Shown piece by piece: positions 51,685 to 60,263 of a DNA stretch of 64,000 nucleotides. A program made the position numbers and the translations under genes. Position 1 is the first letter of the stretch; every line of letters begins with the position of its first letter. Origin of the DNA: a bacterium (GTDB taxonomy: Archaea > Nanoarchaeota > Nanoarchaeia > Woesearchaeales > UBA10216); the NCBI GenBank assembly GCA_024206195.1, contig JAAGZO010000437.1, forward strand, positions 62,001 to 126,000, read 5' to 3'. The notes beneath the pieces are model-generated. The model did no database searches and was not told the origin of the DNA. It saw nothing but the letters and a program-made list of their open reading frames with translations.

Positions 51685-54600
51685 TATTCTATGGCCTCAA
51701 CTCTTATCTTGAAGAATAGCGTATGGTTTGACAGCGGGTGTCCTTCAAAGCCGTATCCTTTTTCAGGAGTAACCTCAAATACCTTTTCATCACCAACCAG
51801 CATGCCCATAGCAGCTTCATCAAATCCTTGTATTACCTGCATCTGTCCTGCAGTAAAGGAAAATGGCCTTGTTTCAAAGTCATCAAATAAGCTGTCCTTT
51901 GTAACATCAAGTTCCTGCCAGCCTGCTATTGAAGAATCAAATAGTGTTCCGTTTTCAAAGTAGCCAATATAATTTGTTGTTACAGATTTTCCAGCTTGAA
52001 CATCCTCAACGAATTCAGGCATAACATTCTTTTCACCACCATCCCAGTCTACTTTCCAGACATAGATGTTCCATCCGGTTATGCTTCTTTCGTGTGAGAA
52101 TAGCTTGAAGTGCTCGAGTCCATGTCCATCCATGAAGAAGAGCTGTGTAAACATTCCGCCTGCAATCTGTGGGCTTGACAGAAGACTTACAAAGCCGTTT
52201 CCATCAGGAATTAAAACAGCCGATACATCTCCAACATAGTTATCATCAAACATCTTTTCATGTATGCCTTCTTCATCTGCATAAACAATTGATACTGGAT
52301 TTTTTTGACCCTCTTGTGTATTGAACCAGGCATTCATGTCAGTTATATTAACAATAAGACCATTATTACATTGCACTATCTCGCCGTTTTGTGCGCATCC
52401 ATCAGGTCCTGATGAATAGCTTGGCCATGGTGATACCCAGTCGTTCTCAGCTCTGTCTGATTCAAGTGCATTCATGTCATAATAAATCTGCCTTGCTCGC
52501 TCATCTGTATAATCATATCTTGCTTTCATGTATGCAACAGCATCATCAACATTAAGGTCCTTTGCATTGTGTATCAGGTCTGCCTTCTCAAAGTCCCATT
52601 CTCCGAAGTGTGCCCATACACCTGACTTTCCTATCATATCCTCTGATGTAACAAAGAATCCTTCTGGCGGATCGCAGTGAGTATCTTCTAATACAGACTC
52701 TGCTTCTTCTTCATTTAATCCGTTATCCATTAGTGTGTTCTTTGCATCCTCTCTTTCCATTACAACAATATCATAGAGTATGTTTACTGACTCAACAGTA
52801 TCCTTCTTAACCCTATCCAATTTGTTGTAAGCGTCGTGTGCACCGCAATCAAGCATTCTTAGCATGCCTATTGCCATCTTTTCATCGCCCTCGGTTAGAA
52901 TCTTTCCTACCCAGTGTGCCTGCGGGAACTGTTGTGTTGTTCCGTCGAATGTAACAGGCCTGTCTGCAAGAGCTTTGAAGTGGTGTCCAAAGTCCCACCA
53001 GGATGTTATAATTGCATCTTCCTGTGATTCCATCTTTATCTTTGTAAGCGAGTTGTACCAAGCATCATTGATTATTGGTACGTCCTGCCTTGCAGTCCCA
53101 TAAGAACCCTCAGCTATGTTATGAGGTACAAAGAATAATGTTACAAGGATTGCAATAATAAAGACCTTTACTATTATGTCATTTATCTGAAGCAGCTTTG
53201 GAATGCCCCTTGATACGTACTTGTAAATTATTCCTGCAAATGCACCAAATGCAATACTGAATGCAGGAACAAGCATTAATGTGAATCTTATTCCCTTTGT
53301 GCTTGCATAAACAGTTCCAATGAACCATATGATAAGCAGCACTGCAAGCTTAACATTAATGTTTCTATCCTGAACAATTATCGCCCAGGAAAACCATCCA
53401 AATATTGGAATTATTAATAGCAATAGGAACAGCGCAGTAGTGTCAACTATGAACAATAGCGCAGCTATCCCAATCCATGCACCAGTGATAGCAAAGCTTG
53501 TAATAATATTCAATATATCCTTTCCATCTTCTTTTTTCAATGAAAAGAACAGAATTGCTCCTGCAACCAGCACAAACATGATGAAAAGTATTGTACGAAG
53601 TACAGTGTCATTAATCAGTTCAAAAAATACCAGAAGCGCAACCCACCATGCTGCAGAGCCAAGAATGAACAATACATCAGGGATTCCTTCTTTCTTAAAT
53701 CTCATTGTTGCCAATGCTATTCCTATAAGCGCAATCCAGAATATGAATCCGCCGCCCATTGAACCGATTATCTGGTTTATTGAGCCAGGATTAAGCTCTG
53801 CAACTGTTGTAAGAACATTTGGCCATAGTGATGGAAGAACAGGGTCTTTTATGCTGGTGAACCCAAGAGAGTTCAGCGGAGTTGAAATATGTTCTGGTCC
53901 GCTGATAATTGAAACAAAAAACAAGGAAGATATAAGGAAAGTAACTCCTACAACCAAGATTTGTTTCATTAAAGGATTCTTTAGAAAATATGAAATTCCT
54001 TCCTTCAAATCAGTGAAATGAGTTGCTATGTGGTATGCTCCGTAAATAACTGTGGCAGCAAGTAGGAAATCAAATATGTACCACCATCCACCCCAAGCAA
54101 GGCTGAAAAGACCTACAAGGAGTCCTGAGGCCGCACCAAGGATTGCCTGGTATATTGTTTTCTTTGCCTCAAAGGCTTCAAGGAAGAGCCATGTTATGTA
54201 AACAGGGAAAAAGATAACCCATGCGTCTGAGTCAGCATGTCCAAATAAGGTTCTTGTAACGAATGAGACGCTTATTGCAGCCATTATTGCTGCAAACACA
54301 GCTGCAACATTTCCCCCTATTCTTCTCGCAATGAAGAATATAGGTATTATAGATAGTGCAGATATGACAATAGAATAAAACATCATGGTTCTTATCAAAT
54401 CAAGGTTTGGATTGAAAAAATTGATGAAGTTGTCGAAGTATGCAAGGAAGTACGGGTGGAAAAGATCCATGGCTCCAATTCCTCTTCCAAGTGGTGCAAC
54501 CTGATGATTATCCCATTGATCACCATCCTTAACTTCATCGCCAACACCCCCTTTTTCCTGAACGTTTTTTGCATATCTGTACCAATAGTAAGGGTCTATG

Positions 54601-55376
54601 TCTGGCATGTACATATCATCATTCTCATCTTCAAAGTAGGATCTGAAATGATCAGCAGTATCCTCGATCTGGTCATCAATATTTACATTCTGGCCTGCAT
54701 ACGGCCCGCCCTTAAAAATATAGGTGCCCTCTTTACGCACACGATTAAACTCATCACCTACCAGTTGCCCCTTTTTATCATCCGGTAGATTAGGATATTT
54801 TGAATTGATTGCTCCTTCAATATCAGCAAGCACAGTGTTATGTACACTGCTCTCAGCCCACTGCTGTGTGTAATAAGCATCTGCAGGTGCCATCCTGACA
54901 TCAACTGCAAGACATATTGCAAATATAAGTCCGATCAGGCCTATGATCAGACCTGTGTTTTTTACAACTTTGCTAGCAAAACCCGTTTCCTTTGTCTTGC
55001 CATCCTTGAAGAATGTCTTGACACCTTTTATTGTGCCTGAAAAATCAAATGGAACATCATCATCGTCAGAAACCTTTTTTTCAGCTTCTTTTCCATCTCC
55101 CTTTGAAAGTTTATTAAAGAATCCGCCTATTTTCTTGAAATCAACTGAAATCTCTTCATCATCTTCCTTTTTCTTAACATCAACCTTTATCTCTTCTCCC
55201 TCATCTTTCTTTTGAACATCAATAGTAACTTCTTTTTCATCCTTTTTTTCTTCAACATCTACGCTTATTTTTTCTTCGTCAGTATCTTTGATAGTGATAT
55301 GCTCTTTTTTCTTCTTAAAGAATCCGCCAATCTTTCCAAAGTCTATGGATATTTCATCATCATTCTTTTCTGTCAT
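51684..55376 (-). CDS. aglB: STT3/AglB oligosaccharyltransferase with charged N-terminal extension and C-terminal FKBP peptidyl-prolyl isomerase domain
   Basis: 1230 residues. Residues 1-140 are a highly charged cytoplasmic extension with two near-copies of an EEIS(I/V)DFxKIGGFF motif (about 7-19 and 77-90). From about 139 comes the multi-helix GT-C body with a second acidic motif GHADSDAW, and an extracytoplasmic SWWDFGHHF at about 791-798 (WWDxG-type acceptor-binding motif). Residues about 1120-1230 are an FKBP domain: NYIGYFENGTLFDSS, QVIQGFDEAAMGM and PEKGYGFEGHPL keep most active-site aromatics. It transfers the lipid-linked glycan to Asn in NxS/T sequons outside the membrane, where the FKBP part would also lie. 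GGGGGAA precedes the ATG. Confidence 0.95.
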   Translation of the reverse strand: MTEKNDDEISIDFGKIGGFFKKKKEHITIKDTDEEKISVDVEEKKDEKEVTIDVQKKDEGEEIKVDVKKKEDDEEISVDFKKIGGFFNKLSKGDGKEAEKKVSDDDDVPFDFSGTIKGVKTFFKDGKTKETGFASKVVKNTGLIIGLIGLIFAICLAVDVRMAPADAYYTQQWAESSVHNTVLADIEGAINSKYPNLPDDKKGQLVGDEFNRVRKEGTYIFKGGPYAGQNVNIDDQIEDTADHFRSYFEDENDDMYMPDIDPYYWYRYAKNVQEKGGVGDEVKDGDQWDNHQVAPLGRGIGAMDLFHPYFLAYFDNFINFFNPNLDLIRTMMFYSIVISALSIIPIFFIARRIGGNVAAVFAAIMAAISVSFVTRTLFGHADSDAWVIFFPVYITWLFLEAFEAKKTIYQAILGAASGLLVGLFSLAWGGWWYIFDFLLAATVIYGAYHIATHFTDLKEGISYFLKNPLMKQILVVGVTFLISSLFFVSIISGPEHISTPLNSLGFTSIKDPVLPSLWPNVLTTVAELNPGSINQIIGSMGGGFIFWIALIGIALATMRFKKEGIPDVLFILGSAAWWVALLVFFELINDTVLRTILFIMFVLVAGAILFFSLKKEDGKDILNIITSFAITGAWIGIAALLFIVDTTALFLLLLIIPIFGWFSWAIIVQDRNINVKLAVLLIIWFIGTVYASTKGIRFTLMLVPAFSIAFGAFAGIIYKYVSRGIPKLLQINDIIVKVFIIAILVTLFFVPHNIAEGSYGTARQDVPIINDAWYNSLTKIKMESQEDAIITSWWDFGHHFKALADRPVTFDGTTQQFPQAHWVGKILTEGDEKMAIGMLRMLDCGAHDAYNKLDRVKKDTVESVNILYDIVVMEREDAKNTLMDNGLNEEEAESVLEDTHCDPPEGFFVTSEDMIGKSGVWAHFGEWDFEKADLIHNAKDLNVDDAVAYMKARYDYTDERARQIYYDMNALESDRAENDWVSPWPSYSSGPDGCAQNGEIVQCNNGLIVNITDMNAWFNTQEGQKNPVSIVYADEEGIHEKMFDDNYVGDVSAVLIPDGNGFVSLLSSPQIAGGMFTQLFFMDGHGLEHFKLFSHERSITGWNIYVWKVDWDGGEKNVMPEFVEDVQAGKSVTTNYIGYFENGTLFDSSIAGWQELDVTKDSLFDDFETRPFSFTAGQMQVIQGFDEAAMGMLVGDEKVFEVTPEKGYGFEGHPLSNHTLFFKIRVEAIE

Positions 55377-55420
55377 TTAAAATTTCCCCCTAAAACCTTT
55401 TAATCGAAAAAACCCCACTC

Positions 55421-55432
55421 TATATATAAATA
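55421..55432 (-). promoter_or_regulatory. TATA box and leader of aglB
   Basis: TTTATATATA on the minus strand. Expected transcription start near 55400, giving a leader of about 24 bases that carries GGGGGAA at 55384-55390, eight bases before the ATG. Confidence 0.5.
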
Positions 55433-55438
55433 TTGTGC

Positions 55439-56512
55439 TTAGAGCAATTTTCTTGCAAATGCCAGCAGTCTTGGTTCTTTTATTGCCATTTCAATAACAG
55501 ATTTTGCCAGAAAGTCCCTGTCTAGATTATCAAGTAGCCTTTTCATTCTTCTGCTGTTGAACAGATGAACAAGCTGATTATAATCATTTGCACTGAATTT
55601 ATCCATCATCTGCCTCATCATGAGCGAAACGTACAGTTCTCGGCTAATCGCACTTCTCCATTCCTTCTCATAGTCCCTCTTTTCAATAAAGGATCTGCAA
55701 AGGCACCTTGCTGCTGTTAAGCTCTGCACTATTCCTCCTAGGGTGGTTGCTTTTACCATTGTTGCAGCATCCCCAATCAGGAACACATTGCCTTTTCTTG
55801 TTCTTATCTTAGGATCATACTCTGGAATAAGCCCTGCCTGCAGCTCTATTATTCTGTCTTTTCCAATATGTTCGCTGGTAAACCTGTCAAAAACCCTCTT
55901 TGCATTATTCCTCACAGCAATACCTATTCTTACTCTCTTCTTTGACTCAGGAACTATCCATGCAATGCCCCTATTAATAGGAAAGAACTCAACAGCATTG
56001 TCATTCTCCATTCTTGCTGTTGCTTGTATGCCCACAAAGAACCTTCTTTTTCTAAAAAGACCGGTCTGCTTTGCCACTGTACTCAGGGGCCCATCTGCCC
56101 CTATTATATAGTCCGCGTTGATTCTTGTAGTTTTTTTCCCAGATTCAAAAGCAATTTTGCTGTTTTTTACCTCGGTAATCCTCTTCCCAATAAAGTATTC
56201 TGCACCCCTTTTCTCTGCCTTTTTCATGAGGTATTTATCAAGTCCTGCACGATTAAGAATAAGGTTGGGCTTCCTGAAGTTCACCTCAACAAAGTTTCTG
56301 TCTGGAGAATAAATCCTCGCTTTATGGATTTTGTTCACAACAAAGCTATCATCATGAATTATCCTTTTGAAGGATTCTCCGACGATACCTGTGCACTGCA
56401 CAGGGCTTCCGACCTTTTTGTGCTCCTCGAAAACCTTGACATCGTATCCATTTTTTGCAAGAAGATATGAGAGGTAGTTCCCTGCTACTCCCCCGCCAAT
56501 AACTGCTATCAT
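55439..56512 (-). CDS. Geranylgeranyl reductase-family FAD protein
   Basis: 357 residues: AVIGGGVAGNYLSYLLAKNGYDVKVFEEH (FAD Rossmann loop), VGSPVQCTGIVGE (conserved Cys region of the family), DYIIGADGPLSTVAKQTG and VFLIGDAATMVKATTLGGIVQSL (second FAD motif). The family saturates geranylgeranyl chains of archaeal lipids or the polyprenyl carrier; reduction of the dolichol-like carrier used by AglB would fit the location, but the lipid substrate is not determined by sequence. Confidence 0.92.
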   Translation of the reverse strand: MIAVIGGGVAGNYLSYLLAKNGYDVKVFEEHKKVGSPVQCTGIVGESFKRIIHDDSFVVNKIHKARIYSPDRNFVEVNFRKPNLILNRAGLDKYLMKKAEKRGAEYFIGKRITEVKNSKIAFESGKKTTRINADYIIGADGPLSTVAKQTGLFRKRRFFVGIQATARMENDNAVEFFPINRGIAWIVPESKKRVRIGIAVRNNAKRVFDRFTSEHIGKDRIIELQAGLIPEYDPKIRTRKGNVFLIGDAATMVKATTLGGIVQSLTAARCLCRSFIEKRDYEKEWRSAISRELYVSLMMRQMMDKFSANDYNQLVHLFNSRRMKRLLDNLDRDFLAKSVIEMAIKEPRLLAFARKLL

Positions 56513-56575
56513 TTTTTAGATAATTACCTAGTGGTAAATAATGTTTTCTATTTTCGTATAATAACAAATGACAAA

Positions 56576-56588
56576 CTTTATATAATAG
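56576..56588 (+). promoter_or_regulatory. TATA box for the secreted protein at 56608
   Basis: CTTTATATAATAG, about 26 bp before the ATG; a leaderless start. Confidence 0.55.
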
Positions 56589-56607
56589 CCTAGATTATTT
56601 ATGCTCC

Positions 56608-56973
56608 ATGAATAAGATAAAATTAATGGTGGTCGTTGCATTAATATTGTTTTTGGTTGGTGCAATACAGGTTTCTGCATATAATCCAAATGGCTTAGTG
56701 GTAAGCCAGCTTGATGCATTTGAGTCCAGTGTTATCGTCGGTGTAGACAATAACCGGGATGTGGATGCTCGTCACATTAGAGTTACAGCTGTGATTCCTG
56801 AACTGGGAATAAGATATCGTTCAGGCCCATTTACACTAGATAGCGGCAAGGAGACAATTAACCGATTGCTGCTTGAGGCTCCAGAGGAGATCTCAGGTGA
56901 ATATGTGGTTAGAGTGGTTGTTAACGACGGTGAAACGCGAAGAATTAAGCACAGATTTATTACATTTCCTTAA
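56608..56973 (+). CDS. Small secreted single-domain relative of the S-layer candidate
   Basis: 121 residues: signal peptide (MNKIKLMVVVALILFLVGAIQVSA) and one beta-sandwich-like domain of about 95 residues. The core (HIRVTAVIPELGIRYRSGPF, then GEYVVRVVVND) matches the second domain of the next gene (IKIKVSVPELGISASDY, GSYNVDITV), so it looks like a stand-alone copy of a surface-protein domain (CARDB-like fold). It has no anchor and no cysteine in the mature part. Possibly packs into or caps the surface layer; this is inference. Confidence 0.75.
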   Translation: MNKIKLMVVVALILFLVGAIQVSAYNPNGLVVSQLDAFESSVIVGVDNNRDVDARHIRVTAVIPELGIRYRSGPFTLDSGKETINRLLLEAPEEISGEYVVRVVVNDGETRRIKHRFITFP

Positions 56974-56981
56974 TTCGCCAT

Positions 56982-57017
56982 TATACAATAGTTACTGGTT
57001 GTAACTACTATTGTATA
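56982..57017. promoter_or_regulatory. Inverted repeat upstream of the S-layer candidate
   Basis: Arms TATACAATAGT (56982-56992) and ACTATTGTATA (57007-57017) form a perfect 11-bp inverted repeat. A second nested pair (AGTTAC/GTAACT) lies inside. It ends 15 bp before the TATA box, a position suited to an operator or activator site; it could also act as the terminator hairpin of the upstream gene, though no T-run follows. Confidence 0.55.
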
Positions 57018-57032
57018 CTAAAACACCGAAAA

Positions 57033-57042
57033 GTTTATATAG
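57033..57042 (+). promoter_or_regulatory. TATA box and leader of the S-layer candidate
   Basis: GTTTATATAG. Expected transcription start near 57064, giving a leader of about 40 bases, unusually long here, with GGGGGT at 57091-57096 eight bases before the ATG at 57104. This suggests a strongly translated transcript. Confidence 0.55.
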
Positions 57043-57103
57043 GGGTATGTGTTACCTAGGAAAAAGAGTTACAATAACTAAAAAATATTTGGGGGTAAAT
57101 AAG

Positions 57104-58357
57104 ATGAAAAGAATTGGTATGTTAATGTTTTTGGTTGGAATTTTGATGTGTGCTGTGGTTAGCGCAGTACCGGTGACACTAGAAGAGGTATCCATTGATA
57201 ATGTGGACCTTGACTATGGTGATGTCAACAAGCTTGACCTTGAGAGAGGAGACAAGTTTGATATTAAGGTAAAGTTATCAGCTTCAGATGATGCTGACGA
57301 CGTTGAAGTCGTTGCTTTCATCAGTGGTTACGAATATAATGACAGAGAGAGTCTTTCTGACACAACTCACGTTTTCGACGTTGAGAATGGAACTAACTAC
57401 ATAAAAAAGCTTCAGCTTGGAATCCCATCAAACGTTGATGATGATACATACAAGCTAAGAATAATGGTTTCAGACAGAGACGGAACAGAGCTTATTCAGA
57501 ACTATAATCTAAAGATTTCAGCTCCTAGGCACGAACTTGCAATAAAGGACGTTATCTTCAGCCCAGAGAACAATGTTCAGGCTGGCCGTGCTTTGCTTGC
57601 AACAGTACGTGTTAAGAACCTTGGAGACAAGGATGAGGAAGGAATCAAGATAAAGGTTAGCGTTCCAGAGCTTGGAATCTCAGCTTCTGACTATATTGAT
57701 GAGCTAGAAGCAGATGAGTCAACAACCTCTGAAGAGCTTTATATGAGAATCCCAACATGTGCAAGATCAGGTAGTTACAATGTTGATATTACAGTAGAAT
57801 ACGACGAAGGTTACGAGCAGATTTCCGAAGAGGACTCAATTCAGGTTCTTGAAGGAGAGATGTGTGAGGTTATACCTCCAGCTGCAAAGACCACAATCGC
57901 TTACTCAGCAGACGTTCAGAGTCTAGTTGCAGGCGAAGCAGGTGCAGCTTACCCAGTTACAATCAGCAACCTTGGAACATCAACTAAGACATACACAATT
58001 GGTGTTGAGGGCGCAGATTGGGCAACCGTTAGGGTTACACCTTCAAACGTTCTTGTACTAAAGGCAGGCGAGACAAAGACAGCATACATTTATGTTGCTG
58101 CAAAGGAAACAGCTGTTGCTGGTGATCAGGTTTTCACAGCTGCAGTTAAGGATGCTTCAGGAAACACACTAAAGGAACTAACATTAAGAGCATCTGTTGA
58201 AGAAGCTTCAGGTATGGATTGGGGTACCACAAGAAAGGTACTTGAGATCGCACTTGTTGCTCTTGTTGTTTTGCTTGTTATAGTAGGTCTAATCGTTGCA
58301 TTCATGAGGCTAAAGGGCCCTGGTGCAGAAGGCGAAGAGAGCCAGACTTACTATTAA
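57104..58357 (+). CDS. Candidate S-layer/surface protein with C-terminal membrane anchor
   Basis: 417 residues. Signal peptide (RIGMLMFLVGILMCAVVSA), then three beta-rich domains: about 25-145, a CARDB-like domain about 146-265 with VPELGIS and a probable disulfide (CARSG...MCEV), and about 275-375 (VQSLVAGEAGAAYPVTISNLGTSTKTYTI). A single membrane helix (about 383-405) and short tail follow. At least one sequon (ENGTN) faces outside. The start at 57104 is fixed by the signal peptide and the GGGGGT leader. Size, anchor and promoter strength suit an abundant surface protein, but lattice formation is inference. Confidence 0.82.
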   Translation: MKRIGMLMFLVGILMCAVVSAVPVTLEEVSIDNVDLDYGDVNKLDLERGDKFDIKVKLSASDDADDVEVVAFISGYEYNDRESLSDTTHVFDVENGTNYIKKLQLGIPSNVDDDTYKLRIMVSDRDGTELIQNYNLKISAPRHELAIKDVIFSPENNVQAGRALLATVRVKNLGDKDEEGIKIKVSVPELGISASDYIDELEADESTTSEELYMRIPTCARSGSYNVDITVEYDEGYEQISEEDSIQVLEGEMCEVIPPAAKTTIAYSADVQSLVAGEAGAAYPVTISNLGTSTKTYTIGVEGADWATVRVTPSNVLVLKAGETKTAYIYVAAKETAVAGDQVFTAAVKDASGNTLKELTLRASVEEASGMDWGTTRKVLEIALVALVVLLVIVGLIVAFMRLKGPGAEGEESQTYY

Positions 58358-58390
58358 TTTATTTTTTTCTTTTTTTTTCTTCTCTTTTTA
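58358..58390 (+). terminator. Poly-T transcription terminator after the S-layer candidate
   Basis: Almost uninterrupted T tract (runs of 7, 9 and 5 T) directly after the stop codon, without a stem-loop, the usual archaeal terminator form. Confidence 0.65.
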
Positions 58391-58428
58391 TATTCATTTT
58401 CAATTGCGAGCTAGTTGAAATACCAAAA

Positions 58429-58440
58429 GATTTATATACA
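58429..58440 (+). promoter_or_regulatory. TATA box and leader of the surface membrane protein at 58488
   Basis: GATTTATATACA; expected start near 58461 and a leader of about 27 bases with GGGGGA at 58475-58480. Confidence 0.5.
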
Positions 58441-58487
58441 TTGACTCTCTTCAAGAGTAGTAACGGATTGTTTTGGGGGAAAATTCA

Positions 58488-60263
58488 ATGAACAAGTTAT
58501 TCATGATAACACTGATGCTTTTGTTAATGCTTTCAGCTAGTGCAAATGCTCAGGTATTCACTGATTTTACAGCCTCAGCTGTTAGAGAACTTCCAGTATG
58601 TAATTGCGCTTCAGTTGATTCTCAGATTATAGTTAAAAATATAGGAACTATACCTTCAGTGTTCACTGTAACACAAGAGGGAGATACACAATTTATAACT
58701 GCTTTCCCTGGAGTCTTCATGCTTGAAGCAGGAGAAACAAAGGTTATTTCTGAGATGATTAATGTCCCATGCGATAGCATAGGCACATATAAGGTTAAAA
58801 CAAACATAAAGTCAGATCTTAATATTCATAAGTCACTTGAGCAGACAATAAATGTAAAAAGATGCTCAAACACAGAGATAGCAACTGATGCTGCTTACAA
58901 GTCAATATGCAGCTGCGAGCATGATTCTTTTGACTTTACTGTTGAGAATATAGGCAGCTTTACTGATACCTATACCTTTTCTGTTGATAGACAGGAAGAA
59001 TACCTTTCAGTGACTCCTTTTGGCGCTACAATGGCTCCAGGAAAGTCCATCGATGTATCAGTAGAAACAGATTTCCCATGCAACAAAAAGGGAACCAAGG
59101 AGTTCAACTTTGTCTCATATTCAGAGAACAACAAGGAAAGAGCAGTTGTTCCTATGAGCATTTTCCTAAATAATTCATGCTACTTGAATGCAACTGACAC
59201 AAGCACAATAAAGTGGCCAGTAGTCACAGCCGAACTATTGATGCAGGTGCTTGCAGTAGTTCTGGCAATATTCATTATTTTCCTTATCATAATTATTTTA
59301 CTGGTTTTCCTGAGAAAGAAGCCTGAAACAGTAGAAGAAACACCGCAAGTTGCTATTGTTTCCAAGAAACCAGCAAAGGAGAAGAGTTTCAAGTGGGAAT
59401 CTGAATTCCCAAAAGATGAAGATGAAAAAGAAAACAAGGATTTTTCATTCCAAATTTGGCTTACACTAGCATTGATTGTGGCAATACTTGTTATTTCAGC
59501 AGTTATTGCTCTGCCTTACATTGCTCCTGGACTAATAGGAGATAATGAAACACAGCAAAATGTATCAGAGGCAAATGAAACATCAGATTCATTCTTCGAC
59601 ACGTCATTTTTCAAAAACCTGTTTGCAGGAAAGGATGACAAAAATATCACAGAAGAGCCAGAAGGAGAAGACGAACCTGTAGTGATAGTACCTGTTAAAA
59701 AGCCAAAAGATAATCTAAAGGATGATCCAGTCAGGTCATCCAAGGGGACACCAGCACCTCGAAATGAAACCATTGAAAACGAGTCAAAGTTTAATATGAC
59801 TGCTTCTATGGACAAAGCCAAGGACTGGTGTAAGGAGAATAAAACACCAATCTACATTGTTTTAGGCGTTATAGCAGCATTAATACTCATAGGCATAATT
59901 GTCTTTTTCGTATTAAAGTACTTAAATAGCAGGAAGAAGCGTGGAGAGCCTTACTACAAGAGACTGTCTTCTTCTAAGGTTAAAGAAAGCGCATTTAAGA
60001 AGCACTTTTTTAAGTTTATTCCATACATAGTTGCTGCAATAATCGTAATTATACTTATCATTATATTCAGAGAACAAATATTCTCACTAACAATCTTTGA
60101 GTCAATTAAGAACTTCATCCTAGATTATTATATGTACATGATAATCGGATTGATTTTGCTTGCAGTAATCATAATATTTCTTCATTTTTTTGAAAAAGGC
60201 AAAAGCAAGAAAGAAGAAGTTAAGCCTAAAAAGAAGAAATCAGGCAGAAAAAAGAAGCGCTAA
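58488..60263 (+). CDS. Secreted/membrane protein with two Cys-bracketed ectodomains and several membrane helices
   Basis: Not recognised as a named family. 591 residues: signal peptide (MNKLFMITLMLLLMLSASANA), two related ectodomains of about 100 residues, each opening with CxC (CNCASVD, CSCEHDS), then FxVxNIGxxxxxxT, and closing with a single Cys. These are followed by membrane helices at about 253-280, 330-352, 455-478, 515-535 and 547-567 and a Lys-rich tail. The loop at about 355-450 has many NxS/T sequons (NETQ, NVSE, NETS, NITE, NETI, NESK, NMTA), so it is a likely AglB substrate. The start at 58488 follows GGGGGA and gives the signal peptide; an ATG is not available earlier in the leader. 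Possibly partners the S-layer candidate. Confidence 0.78.
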   Translation: MNKLFMITLMLLLMLSASANAQVFTDFTASAVRELPVCNCASVDSQIIVKNIGTIPSVFTVTQEGDTQFITAFPGVFMLEAGETKVISEMINVPCDSIGTYKVKTNIKSDLNIHKSLEQTINVKRCSNTEIATDAAYKSICSCEHDSFDFTVENIGSFTDTYTFSVDRQEEYLSVTPFGATMAPGKSIDVSVETDFPCNKKGTKEFNFVSYSENNKERAVVPMSIFLNNSCYLNATDTSTIKWPVVTAELLMQVLAVVLAIFIIFLIIIILLVFLRKKPETVEETPQVAIVSKKPAKEKSFKWESEFPKDEDEKENKDFSFQIWLTLALIVAILVISAVIALPYIAPGLIGDNETQQNVSEANETSDSFFDTSFFKNLFAGKDDKNITEEPEGEDEPVVIVPVKKPKDNLKDDPVRSSKGTPAPRNETIENESKFNMTASMDKAKDWCKENKTPIYIVLGVIAALILIGIIVFFVLKYLNSRKKRGEPYYKRLSSSKVKESAFKKHFFKFIPYIVAAIIVIILIIIFREQIFSLTIFESIKNFILDYYMYMIIGLILLAVIIIFLHFFEKGKSKKEEVKPKKKKSGRKKKR

